Assembly (NCBI GenBank): GCA_938084685.1
Contig: CALKGE010000004.1
Span: 124,001-188,000, forward strand
Length of the DNA stretch: 64,000 bases
Direction of reading: 5' to 3'
DNA from: an uncultured Pirellulaceae bacterium
GTDB taxonomy: Bacteria; Planctomycetota; Planctomycetia; Pirellulales; Pirellulaceae
Made by a program: the position numbers and the translations under genes. Below the pieces are notes generated by a model that was not told the DNA's origin, searched no databases, and worked only from the letters and a program-made list of their open reading frames with translations. Of this stretch, positions 47,627 to 56,721 are shown in pieces. Every line of letters starts with the position of its first letter. The first letter of the stretch is position 1.

Positions 47627-49543
47627 TCAATTCACGTGATTCTGATGACCAAGCAATTTTAATGTCTGTAGATCAAAGTGCCGCATTAAGCCAAAGCAAT
47701 AGGCCTCAGGAAAGACAGCATACGTGGCCGCAGGTTTGACCAACTGTGCGAGTGATCCGAGTTCACTTACTGTTCGGACTTCACCATAGTCCTCCGAGTC
47801 AGCCAATGCCATCGCACATCTGGCTGCCAGGCTCATTCTGGGCCCGACCGCAACAACATCGACTTTGCCGAGTGCCAACACGCGACGCAACATCGCAACC
47901 GTTGAATTAATCTGAGCGGCCTGCAAACCTAATGTTCTCTGCCCGGTGCTATGAATAAACAAATTGCACTGGTAAAGACTACCAGAAGGCTTGTTCTGCC
48001 CCACCTGGATCGGATCAATGGCAATGACCCGATAACCATCTTCCACCAACTCAGCGATCTTGTCCGCATTCTGAATCACTCCATTATCGGCCAGTAACAA
48101 AACGGACTTTTCCGAAGACTCTTTTCCTTCCACCATCGTCGCACCAATCGCCAATTCGTCCCCCGTCTGCACCTTCAGGTAACGTACGACGAACTCACCA
48201 ACCTCACGCGGGCCGGTAAACCGATCAGCCGATGCCGTCCACCGAGGATAACGAAGCGTCGTTCGTAACTGTTCACGCAGCTGGGGCAGAGTTTTATTGG
48301 CAACCACAGGTAACTCGTCAGCAAACCGCGATGCCAGCGTATCAAAATCCTGGTTTTCTTCTGGTACCGGAATCGCCAATTGCTCTGCGGACAGGATCTC
48401 TTCATCCGCCACGTTCTCTTCAATGCTCTGTTTATCCAATCGATGAAAATGCAGATCCAGAAATCGGTATAGCTGCAATCGATTATCTGCTCCGTAGTTA
48501 TGATCTCCCGGGTCGTGATTCTCATAATAGGCCAGGTGATCTTTGACACCGGCCAGTTCATAAAACGGCACAGTGGGATCAAAGGTATTACCTTTGACCG
48601 TGCTGGCAACAAAACAGCAGTTGTCTTTGGCGTTGTAGATCATGAGCATCGGACGAGGCACCATGAGTGCATTCAAATGGGTATAGTCCGCATATTTCGC
48701 CAGATCCGTGGGAACCTGTTCAAGATCTCCGATACTCCCCGCATGCTCCAATCGCTGGCTCAAGGCACTATGTCCGGCAACCGGTACACACAGTTTTACT
48801 CGTTGGTCCAAAGCGCTCAGTACAATGGTCTGCCACCCCCCTCCGGACAATCCGGTCACAGCTAACGCGTCTGCATTTACATTTTCATGCTGTTCCAGTA
48901 CATCCAGACCACACTGCATCGCTCGGAAGAAAACCGACAAACCGGAGACTCCCAGCACGTCAAGTTTAGCCAGGTGATTATGCTGATACCCGCTGGAACG
49001 CAACTGCCCCATGCCGAGCCATTCAATGTTCATCGCCACCATGCCAAATTTGGCCTGCTGAATACAGCGATATTGCTTATCCCGATATGCTTTCCCATCT
49101 GGAGAATGCCCATTAACATTTAACACCGCTGAAACACGACTCCCATTCAAACCATCGGGGACATAAATCAACGCCGGCACCCATAAACCAGGCACCGCTT
49201 CGATCACCATTCTTTCAATCGAATAACCGTACTCGGTCTTGATGGACTCAAAACGACGAACATTGACGCTCATTTTACGCCACTTCTCTGGCGTTCCTTT
49301 GAACACAACCTCATCCAGCACTTGCTTGCGAATTTCCTCGGCCTGTCTTTCCCACTGCCTGGCATCAGCGGGCACCTCTAAAGTTTTGATTCTCACGCGA
49401 ACAAACTCTTTGAACTGAGAATCCACCTGCTCTGCCTGCATCAACCCATCGGCCAATGCCTGCTTAAGTTCACCAGTTTGGCCAAAGCAGGTCGGTGTTA
49501 TGCAGAAGCTCAGCAACAGACTTATCATCGCGAACTGTTTCAT
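47627..49543 (-). CDS. secreted alpha/beta hydrolase, acetylxylan-esterase-like
   Basis: A 638-residue secreted hydrolase. The signal peptide spans residues 1-21 (ends CFGQ). The nucleophile elbow is GLSGGGWQT (about residue 232), and the oxyanion region is VLNVNGHSPDG. A later HDPGDHNYG segment probably supplies the catalytic His. This matches the acetylxylan esterase/dienelactone hydrolase-like proteins of planctomycetes. A further ~200 residues at the C-terminus resemble a second, probably inactive, hydrolase-like domain (VLLLADNGVIQNADKIAELVEDGYRVIAIDP). It heads a run of minus-strand genes with the M81 peptidase 15 nt upstream. Deacetylation of a polysaccharide is a likely role. Confidence 0.8.
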   Translation of the reverse strand: MKQFAMISLLLSFCITPTCFGQTGELKQALADGLMQAEQVDSQFKEFVRVRIKTLEVPADARQWERQAEEIRKQVLDEVVFKGTPEKWRKMSVNVRRFESIKTEYGYSIERMVIEAVPGLWVPALIYVPDGLNGSRVSAVLNVNGHSPDGKAYRDKQYRCIQQAKFGMVAMNIEWLGMGQLRSSGYQHNHLAKLDVLGVSGLSVFFRAMQCGLDVLEQHENVNADALAVTGLSGGGWQTIVLSALDQRVKLCVPVAGHSALSQRLEHAGSIGDLEQVPTDLAKYADYTHLNALMVPRPMLMIYNAKDNCCFVASTVKGNTFDPTVPFYELAGVKDHLAYYENHDPGDHNYGADNRLQLYRFLDLHFHRLDKQSIEENVADEEILSAEQLAIPVPEENQDFDTLASRFADELPVVANKTLPQLREQLRTTLRYPRWTASADRFTGPREVGEFVVRYLKVQTGDELAIGATMVEGKESSEKSVLLLADNGVIQNADKIAELVEDGYRVIAIDPIQVGQNKPSGSLYQCNLFIHSTGQRTLGLQAAQINSTVAMLRRVLALGKVDVVAVGPRMSLAARCAMALADSEDYGEVRTVSELGSLAQLVKPAATYAVFPEAYCFGLMRHFDLQTLKLLGHQNHVN

Positions 49544-49558
49544 TTCCGTTACTCCCTA

Positions 49559-51067
49559 TTACTCACTCGATATTGCCTCGAGTACAGCCGTTGCATTCAG
49601 TGGATAGCACTGGCCAGAACGCTTATTGCTATATTTAAAACTTTGAAAATCGGGACGATGTACTCCTGGCGTATCTGCATCAAGCATCACATCCGCATAC
49701 TCACCAAAATCTGCCCGATAGTGCACCGCACTTTTTAAGACCAGTAAGGAGACAGATTCGAGGTCAACGCCCGCCACTTTGAGCATATTACGATCGATAC
49801 ACTGTTTTCTGACAGACGTGACAACGACACGGACTCCATTGATCCCCAAAAGAGCCGTATCTCCCATCGTATCTTCAAGTCCTTGCGCCATGGGGCCTCC
49901 GAAGACAAACTGTCCGTCACTCAGCATTAATACGTCGGCATCGACATCAAGAGTCTTGCCATGTCTGGAGTCCACCTTCGCTCCCAATGGCAAACGCACT
50001 CGACCACCTTCCCCCGCACCTTTGGCAATTTCAACTGCCTCGGGATCGCAAAGGGTTGCCACCACTGCTCCTTCAAATCCAGCATCAATCAATGCAGCCA
50101 GAGCAACCGTACCATCACATGGTGCTCCACCTCCTGGGTTATCTGAACCATCGGCAAAGATCACAAGTCCCTCCGCATCCCGGCTGACATGCATCGCCTG
50201 CTGAATCGTGACCAGCCGAGGCTGCAGTTCTTCCTTTAACTGCCAAAGTCGTTTTGCTAACTGCTCAACAATTTCTTCAGCCAATGCGGAATCGCCGTCT
50301 GAAACGGCAATAACCGAAACTCCCATGCACTCGATATCTGCGAATGGAAATCCCATCGCCACCGTCGCCGTGAGCGCCCCGTCGCGCGACTCCAGTTGAT
50401 GAAGCTCGTTCAGAAAACCCGCCATCGGCTCTCGCAACGTACACTGCATCGGCGGCAGTGTCAGCAATGGAAGTTGTCGAAACGCCATGCAAGGATTAAC
50501 TTCCCCTTTCACCATCTGCGAAAGCAACTGCACCGCTTCATACCCTCGATCTCCCATATCAACATGCGGGTAGGTATCAAACCCAATAATGGCATCTGCC
50601 CATTTCGGCAAGGCGGGTGAGATATTAGCATGCAGATCCAATGTCACGACAATCGGCACCGCCTCGCCCACGACAGACCGTATTCGACGTACAATCTCTG
50701 CCTCGGCATCCTCATAATCCTCGGTCACCATGGCACCATGAAGATCCAACAGGACACCATCCGCTGGCAGTGCCCTTTCAATCCGAGTTACCAACTCACC
50801 AACCAGAGTCTCAAATGCTTCGCGCGTCACCATCCCGGAAGGATAAGCTCTCAAATTAAGCACCGGCACCAATTCCACACCAAACTGTTCAGCACCGCGC
50901 AAATAGCCTCCATGAATCGTATTGGTCGCCCGAAACCGATCTCGAATCTGCGAGGAATCACCGAAGTCCGGTCCCAGATGGCTATCTCGTATAAAATCGG
51001 CCACTGTTGTCCGCGTCACAGCAAACGTATTTGTCTCATGCTGAATCCCACCTGATAAAACTCGCAT
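49559..51067 (-). CDS. M81 family metallopeptidase (MlrC-like)
   Basis: A 502-residue protein of the microcystinase C-type family M81. Signature stretches are RVLSGGIQHETNTF at the N-terminus, LLDLHGAMVTEDYEDAE, TLDLHANISPAL, and GFDTYPHVDMGDRG, which hold the His/Asp/Glu zinc ligands. A C-terminal domain starts near DGSDNPGGGAPCDGT. Members cleave linearised cyclic peptides or other small amides, so the substrate here is open. Its ATG at 51067 shares one base with the TGA of the preceding EEP gene (TGATG), so translation is coupled. Confidence 0.92.
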   Translation of the reverse strand: MRVLSGGIQHETNTFAVTRTTVADFIRDSHLGPDFGDSSQIRDRFRATNTIHGGYLRGAEQFGVELVPVLNLRAYPSGMVTREAFETLVGELVTRIERALPADGVLLDLHGAMVTEDYEDAEAEIVRRIRSVVGEAVPIVVTLDLHANISPALPKWADAIIGFDTYPHVDMGDRGYEAVQLLSQMVKGEVNPCMAFRQLPLLTLPPMQCTLREPMAGFLNELHQLESRDGALTATVAMGFPFADIECMGVSVIAVSDGDSALAEEIVEQLAKRLWQLKEELQPRLVTIQQAMHVSRDAEGLVIFADGSDNPGGGAPCDGTVALAALIDAGFEGAVVATLCDPEAVEIAKGAGEGGRVRLPLGAKVDSRHGKTLDVDADVLMLSDGQFVFGGPMAQGLEDTMGDTALLGINGVRVVVTSVRKQCIDRNMLKVAGVDLESVSLLVLKSAVHYRADFGEYADVMLDADTPGVHRPDFQSFKYSNKRSGQCYPLNATAVLEAISSE

Positions 51068-51936
51068 CACTCCCGGTTGTTTACCTCCAGCTTCACAATG
51101 ACCGGCATATGGTCTGACGGAAATCGCCGGTTGTATTTCTGATCATCGATTCGATGTTCCAAAACAGTGACTCCCTGCCCTACAAATACAAAGTCGATTC
51201 GTCGCCCTGGTTGTACAGCACGAAATCCATTCCAGGTCGAGTCCGGTCCGTGGCGATTTTCCGTCAACCGATAAGCATCCTGCAAACCACTTGCCGACAC
51301 GACAGCCTTAAACGGCTCCGAATTGGGCAAACAATTGAAATCACCCGTGATGACCAGCATCGATAACTGGTACTTTTGCTGCAAGGCCGCAATTGCCGCA
51401 TGTATGACCGCCCCACTGTTCTTACGTGCCTCTTTGCCAACATGATCGTAATGAGCATTTCCGAGCAGCAGTTTTCGATCAGATTCGGTGTGTCGCAGAA
51501 CAGCCAGAGTTGCAATGCGAGGTAACGCGGCATCCCACCCCTTGCTTCCCACTTTGGCGGGAGTTTCACTCAACCAGACAGTCTTGTTCTCCAACAGTTC
51601 AAACTCCGTTTTACGAAAGAATACCGGAGCGTACTCCCCTTTCGTCTTCCCATCATCGCGACCAACTCCCACAAAACCAAAATCGGGCAAGGCCTGTTTA
51701 AGCCAGACCAACTGATGATGCTGCACTTCCTGCAAGCCTCCCGCCCCCAGCTGGTGCTTAACAAACATTCCAGCAACGTGCTTTGCCCGAAACTTCCAGT
51801 TATCCAGTCCATCGCGAGGATTATCGTAGCGGATATTGAATGACATGACCTGCAGTGACTCAGCACCGCTGGCTGCCATAAACGGGCACCAGCTGAGCAG
51901 CGCGACAAATGTGTACCACCTGACTGCTTTAACCAT
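51067..51936 (-). CDS. secreted endonuclease/exonuclease/phosphatase family protein
   Basis: A 289-residue protein of the EEP superfamily. A signal peptide at about residues 1-24 precedes the core. Catalytic motifs are MSFNIRYDNPRDGLDNW (Asn and Asp), GLQEVQ (Glu), GNAHYDHVG (His), TGDFNCLPNSEPF (Asp/Asn), and SDHMPVIVKL (Asp-His at the C-terminus). Exported members hydrolyse phosphate esters or nucleic acids; which one applies is not visible. It overlaps the LemA-type gene by 8 bp and is coupled to the M81 gene. Confidence 0.92.
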   Translation of the reverse strand: MVKAVRWYTFVALLSWCPFMAASGAESLQVMSFNIRYDNPRDGLDNWKFRAKHVAGMFVKHQLGAGGLQEVQHHQLVWLKQALPDFGFVGVGRDDGKTKGEYAPVFFRKTEFELLENKTVWLSETPAKVGSKGWDAALPRIATLAVLRHTESDRKLLLGNAHYDHVGKEARKNSGAVIHAAIAALQQKYQLSMLVITGDFNCLPNSEPFKAVVSASGLQDAYRLTENRHGPDSTWNGFRAVQPGRRIDFVFVGQGVTVLEHRIDDQKYNRRFPSDHMPVIVKLEVNNRE

Positions 51937-53707
51937 CTGCCACTGCCTCCCGGAATCGTCGTATCATCTCAAACTCGGCCTCTGTCACGGAGCCATTTGC
52001 CTCAACAATCGCATCCAGCGACTCGGTAAATCGTTCTGCAATAGACGACCCTTTCAGAGCGCTGAGCTTCTCCACACACTCGGCGACCACAACATCTATT
52101 GTCTCCTGTTTCACTCGCTGCAGCGCAGCCTGTGCTTTTTGTCGGGCAATGCCAATATCATCATTCCCCGTCGCATCAGCGACAAATTTTTCAAATGCAG
52201 CGTATTCAGATGGGGCAATTTCCCCATCGGCAGACATCATACAGACCAACGCCAGAACCACGGTCTCTTCTTCTTCACCCATCAACTCGGGCGGCGTAGA
52301 TTCCTGTGCCACCTCCGCCGACTTATCCTCTTCCAATAAGGCATCGACATCCACTGGTTTAGAATGTGCGGCGGCAATCTCGTAGTACGTAGCGATGTCA
52401 TACCCCATGAACCTGGCAAACATGACTTCAGGCACTCGGCGAATCCGTTCGTTATAGTTGCCTGCCCCTTCATTATAAAAAGAGCGAGCAATCGCCAATC
52501 GGTCTTCACAGTCCACAAGCAATTTGTGAAGTTTTGCCAGCGGTTGGCTCGCCTTCAAGTCAGGATAGGCCTCACGCAACGCAAACAGTTGGTCGATAAC
52601 CTGATTCTGAGCCGTCGTGGCCTGACTCGTCGAAGTAATCTGCTGCTGCGAGGGAGCTTCTCCCTGTTGGTACTTGCCGCTACGAGCACCAGCCACAAGC
52701 TCCTGCACCTCTCTTTCGTGCTCCAAAAACGACTTGCAGACTTCCACCAGATTCCCGATCAGGTCATACCGACGTTTCAGCTGGATATCAATCAAGCTCC
52801 AGGCACGCGCCAATCTCACTTTGGTGGAAACCAGTCCATTGAAAACGTAGAGTACATACACGAGCATGTTCACCAGCATCCCCAACAATCCAAATGGGAT
52901 CATCCAGAACCAGATGTCCTCGAAACTCATCCTCATGAGCAGACAGCCAATCGAAATTGGACTCAGCGCAAAACCGGCAACGACTCCTAACCACCCCAGA
53001 CGCACCATCCATGCATACTTCTTAACCAGCTGTTCTTCAGACTTGACGCTGATCAGATAGATGTCTCTTTCTTTTGCTATTTCGACTCGAGCGGATTCGT
53101 CGGCGAGGCGGGCAGATCCCAGTACATAGAGCTGATCATCCTGAATAATGCCACTTTCTCTGAACTGCCGCCTAAAATTAGAGCCACTTACTGCATAGGC
53201 AGGGCCTTTATCGTAATATAACGCGTCCCCTCGACCACACGTTCTGGCAAAAACGGTGTTCCCTTCCATTTCCGCATCTCTGGGAATCACGCGGACATCT
53301 CCCGTCTCATCCTCCAGATCAAAGGGAACCCGATTACTTCCCGAGGCGACTGTCTCCCAACCGGAGTAGGTCTCCGTTCGCCAATTTCCATCCTTATCCC
53401 TGACCCTGCGCGTGCGCGTGTAATGCTCTTGGATGGAATACGCATAAAAACAACACAACAATTCACTCAGATAGGAGTTCATGTTGATAATCAGATCCGC
53501 TTTTCCCTTGACCTCGTTGAGACCAATGAACACCCCCTTCACTTTGGAAGTAGGCGTATCCTCGATCAGACGTTTCCGCTTAGTCCCTCTGGCATACGCA
53601 TATAGTGAGACCAAAGTAATAATCAGAGGCGCCGCCACGCCGATGACGAGAAAAACTCCGTCGGGGCTGCCCTGCCCGGCAACCATGAACAGCACTAATT
53701 CAAGCAT
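51929..53707 (-). CDS. GIDE-LemA-TerB fusion membrane protein
   Basis: 592 residues from the ATG at 53707, since the frame also opens at a TTG 9 codons earlier. One transmembrane helix at about 14-40 is followed by a ~180-residue cytosolic or extracytoplasmic domain resembling the GIDE (MUL1/MAPL E3-ligase-like, without RING) module. Two more transmembrane helices lie near 235-262 and 266-292. Then comes a LemA-type helical domain (RLARAWSLIDIQLKRRYDLI, ~300-450) and a C-terminal TerB-like helical domain (ALVCMMSADGEIAPSEY, ~485-590). LemA proteins are widespread and of unclear role, and TerB links to envelope/tellurite stress responses. The combination suggests envelope stress or protein quality control, which is only inference. 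Confidence 0.8.
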   Translation of the reverse strand: MLELVLFMVAGQGSPDGVFLVIGVAAPLIITLVSLYAYARGTKRKRLIEDTPTSKVKGVFIGLNEVKGKADLIINMNSYLSELLCCFYAYSIQEHYTRTRRVRDKDGNWRTETYSGWETVASGSNRVPFDLEDETGDVRVIPRDAEMEGNTVFARTCGRGDALYYDKGPAYAVSGSNFRRQFRESGIIQDDQLYVLGSARLADESARVEIAKERDIYLISVKSEEQLVKKYAWMVRLGWLGVVAGFALSPISIGCLLMRMSFEDIWFWMIPFGLLGMLVNMLVYVLYVFNGLVSTKVRLARAWSLIDIQLKRRYDLIGNLVEVCKSFLEHEREVQELVAGARSGKYQQGEAPSQQQITSTSQATTAQNQVIDQLFALREAYPDLKASQPLAKLHKLLVDCEDRLAIARSFYNEGAGNYNERIRRVPEVMFARFMGYDIATYYEIAAAHSKPVDVDALLEEDKSAEVAQESTPPELMGEEEETVVLALVCMMSADGEIAPSEYAAFEKFVADATGNDDIGIARQKAQAALQRVKQETIDVVVAECVEKLSALKGSSIAERFTESLDAIVEANGSVTEAEFEMIRRFREAVADG

Positions 53708-53877
53708 CACTTTACTCTTACTAAACAGTCTCAATCAGTGTCTTCTTAGTTTACAAAACCTGAGCATGCGAAACACAATCCCTGCCAACTCGACCCGACG
53801 AATCCACTCAGTTCCCCTGTTCCAACGAAGCACATCGGGGCAATGGACAAGGAGCTACTGAGACCTCAGAACAGCTA

Positions 53878-54249
53878 TCACTCTTCCTCACTAACTGCGT
53901 AGTCCTGAAGTTGCTCCAGGTCGACAAACTCAAGTGTCGAAATGTGAGTTGCCTCCAAATTCACTTGTGGCGCTGCATTGTGATACAACGCCTCTTTCCA
54001 ACGTTCCACACAAAGGCACCATCGGTCGCCAGGATTCAGACCGGGAAATCCCCAAGCGGGAACAGGTGTCGAGAGATCATTACCGACAGCTCGGGAAAAT
54101 TCGAGAAACTCCACGGTGGCTTCAATACAAACCAAATGCAATCCCAGATCATCTGCACCTGTATTACAACATCCGTCACGATAAAATCCGGTTCGTGGAT
54201 TTAAGGAACAGGTTTCCAGGTCAGTTCCCAATACATTTTTTGCACCCAT
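53878..54249 (-). CDS. DUF2237 family protein
   Basis: A 123-residue protein matching DUF2237 over its length: NVLGTDLETCSLNPRTGFYRDGCC, then DLGLHLVCIEATVEFLEFS, GNDLSTP, FPGLNPGDRWCLCVERWKEA, and the C-terminal VNLEATHISTLEFV. Several conserved cysteines suggest metal or thiol chemistry, but the function is unknown. It stands alone between the LemA-type gene and a divergent isomerase gene. Confidence 0.93.
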   Translation of the reverse strand: MGAKNVLGTDLETCSLNPRTGFYRDGCCNTGADDLGLHLVCIEATVEFLEFSRAVGNDLSTPVPAWGFPGLNPGDRWCLCVERWKEALYHNAAPQVNLEATHISTLEFVDLEQLQDYAVSEEE

Positions 54250-54382
54250 TTTTCTCTCCGCATTCCGTCATCTAGTTGCACTGCTTTTCTAACGTGTTAC
54301 GATGCGTGACACAACTCCTACATCATTCCAGGGTACCATTTTTTCTTCTCTCCTTTACCTATTCAGCCCAAGGACGACCATC

Positions 54383-55324
54383 ATGAGTATTGACCGTCGA
54401 ACATTCTTGCAGACATCACTTGCAACCACCGCAGCCACCACACTAGGTACTTTTCCATCACAAGTTCTGGCTGCTAAAGGAAAGGAAAAGGCAAAGCCCA
54501 ACCCAATCGCCGTCAGCACCTACTCGTACTGGCGTTACCGAAAAGACACCAAACTTCCAATTGAAGACTGTATTGACCTGGCGGCAGAAGCGGGATTCGA
54601 TGCCGTTGAAATTCTTCACGTACAAATGACTCGCGAAGACAATGCTTACCTGCAGATGCTGAAGCAGCGCGCTTTTGTCAATGGCCTGGACCTCTGCGGA
54701 TTCTCTACCCACCAGGGCTTTGTCTCTCCGGACGCAGATTATCGTCAGCGTAACATCGACCACACACTCAAGTGCATCGAACTGGCCTACAAGCTGGGGA
54801 TCCCCACTATTCGCGTCAACACCGGGCGGTGGGGGACCATCAAAAGCTTTGACGATTTAATGAAAGCCAAGGGCATTGAACCTCGTCTGGAAGGTTACAC
54901 GGACGACGATGGATTCAAATGGGTCATCGACAGCCTGGAAAAATGTCTACCCAAAGCCGAAGAGTGCGGTGTGACGCTAGGATTGGAAAACCACTGGGGG
55001 CTGGGCCGAACCGCTGAAGGCGTTCTGAAGATTGTCGACGCCATTGATTCCCCCTGGCTGCAAGTGACCGCCGATACGGGCAATTTCTTTGAACGGCAGT
55101 ACGAACAATTTGAAATGATGGCCCCCCAAACCGTCTATGTACAAGCAAAGACGTACTACGGGGGTGGCACCTGGTATACACTCGACATCGACTACCATCG
55201 AGTCGCTCGAATATTACGCGAGGCTAACTACCAAGGATATATTTCGCTGGAATTCGAAGGCCAGGAAGCTCACGAAACGGCCATCCCCAAGAGTCTGAAC
55301 CTGTTGCGGAAAGCATTTTCCTAA
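54383..55324 (+). CDS. exported sugar phosphate isomerase/epimerase family protein
   Basis: A 313-residue xylose-isomerase-like TIM-barrel protein. The Tat leader is MSIDRRTFLQTSLATTAATT. Metal-binding candidates are Glu in GFDAVEILHV, His in STHQG, Glu in LGLENHW, Asp/His in the TADTGNF and YHRVARIL regions, and Glu in SLEFEGQE. I chose the ATG at 54383, which follows an AAGGA and starts the leader. The upstream extension has no support. Substrates of this exported planctomycete group are unknown. It is convergent with the DUF1552 gene, with a 25-nt gap. Confidence 0.9.
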   Translation: MSIDRRTFLQTSLATTAATTLGTFPSQVLAAKGKEKAKPNPIAVSTYSYWRYRKDTKLPIEDCIDLAAEAGFDAVEILHVQMTREDNAYLQMLKQRAFVNGLDLCGFSTHQGFVSPDADYRQRNIDHTLKCIELAYKLGIPTIRVNTGRWGTIKSFDDLMKAKGIEPRLEGYTDDDGFKWVIDSLEKCLPKAEECGVTLGLENHWGLGRTAEGVLKIVDAIDSPWLQVTADTGNFFERQYEQFEMMAPQTVYVQAKTYYGGGTWYTLDIDYHRVARILREANYQGYISLEFEGQEAHETAIPKSLNLLRKAFS

Positions 55325-55349
55325 ACAGCCTTCACGAGCAATACCACGA

Positions 55350-56678
55350 TTAAACTCGAACCTCAGACAACTCGCCGGTACTATCAGCAAACCCGTCGTG
55401 AGGAATATCCATCGCATCAAGCAGAGTAACAAACAAGTTGCTTAACGGCACATGCGATCCGGGCGTGAGGAATTGATTGTGCTTCATGCCCAGCGACCTG
55501 CCACCTGCGAGAATCAGTGGGTAGTTGGAATTGTTATGTGTTTTACTGTTGCTGCTACCGTAGAAGACCAGCGTGTTATCCAATAACGTCCCATCGTACT
55601 CCTGCGTTTCACTCAGTCGCTGAATGAATCGGCTTAGCTGACTTGTTAGCAGTTGATCGAAACGTCCCAGTTTCTCGGCACCATCCCCCTTACCAGCTCC
55701 GTGTGCCAGGCCGTGCCAATTCCCTTGCAAGCCAAGACAAGCTGGAAATGCATTAGCAATGGTGGTCGCTCCGGCCACCTGCCCTAACATGTAGGTCGCC
55801 ACGCGAGTTGAATCTGTCTGGAAAGCAAGAAAAATCAGATCATACATTGCCTGCATATATTCCACCGGCAAGCTTTGATCGACCGCCAGATTTGCAACTT
55901 CTTCCGCCATTTCCGGTTTTGGAATATCAAGCCAAGCCGTCGAGCGTTTAACACGTTGTTCAATTTCTCGTACGCTTGCCAGGTAGTCATCCAGTTTACG
56001 CTGATCCTGTCGGCCCAGCCGATTCTTCATGGATCTGCTGTTTTCCAGAACCAGATCAAGCATGGAGCCGGTATTCTTTAGCAATCGTCGCTGAGCCTGA
56101 CTTGACGCATCTCCTGTTCCAAATAGACGATCAATAATCTGCCGAGGACTGGATAACGCGGGGACAGGTCTTCCCTGAGCGGTGAAAGAAAGTGTGGTTG
56201 CCCGAGTTGGTTCGCCGACGCCACCATCACTTGACATAACCAGTGAACCAAACCGAGTTTCTTCTCCTACATGATTCGCAATATATTGATCCAACGAAAT
56301 GCCGTTACGATAATCTGCCCCTCGGAAACTGGCGCCCGTGAGGAAAATATCACCGGTATCATGCCCTCCCATTTTTCGGCCCGCCGGATGAGACAGGCTA
56401 CCCAAAACGGTCACCTGCTCACGCAGTGGCTCAAGTGACTCCAGCGATTTTCGAAACCGGAAGGTTTCTCCTGTCACTTCGGGAAACCAGTTCCACTGAG
56501 CATATTCCGACTTTGAACCAGGCAAACTGACACCAAAAGGAAAATAGATCGAAGCCAGCCGTTTGGGTGCCGACTTCGCAGGCGCAGCCTGCGACATACA
56601 TTCCATCCACGGCAAAGCGAGCGCCACGCCGGAACCTTGCAGGAATGTTCGTCGATTCAAATGCCACGATTTATTCAT
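55350..56678 (-). CDS. DUF1552 family protein with Tat leader
   Basis: A 442-residue protein typical of planctomycetes. It starts with a twin-arginine leader (NRRTFLQGSGVALALP). The core carries the family segments SPRQIIDRLFGTG, LDLVLENSRSMKNRLGRQDQ and LDNTLVFYGSSNSKTHNNSNYPLILAGG. The function is unknown, though the fold is thought to resemble DUF1501/sulfatase-like proteins. I use the ATG at 56678. The frame is open upstream into the DUF1592 gene but without family support. It follows the DUF1592 gene after 43 nt, and the two are usually adjacent. Confidence 0.92.
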   Translation of the reverse strand: MNKSWHLNRRTFLQGSGVALALPWMECMSQAAPAKSAPKRLASIYFPFGVSLPGSKSEYAQWNWFPEVTGETFRFRKSLESLEPLREQVTVLGSLSHPAGRKMGGHDTGDIFLTGASFRGADYRNGISLDQYIANHVGEETRFGSLVMSSDGGVGEPTRATTLSFTAQGRPVPALSSPRQIIDRLFGTGDASSQAQRRLLKNTGSMLDLVLENSRSMKNRLGRQDQRKLDDYLASVREIEQRVKRSTAWLDIPKPEMAEEVANLAVDQSLPVEYMQAMYDLIFLAFQTDSTRVATYMLGQVAGATTIANAFPACLGLQGNWHGLAHGAGKGDGAEKLGRFDQLLTSQLSRFIQRLSETQEYDGTLLDNTLVFYGSSNSKTHNNSNYPLILAGGRSLGMKHNQFLTPGSHVPLSNLFVTLLDAMDIPHDGFADSTGELSEVRV

Positions 56679-56721
56679 AGGTCTTTCTCTGCACAATGAG
56701 GCCCGCCAGATAATGCTCTTA

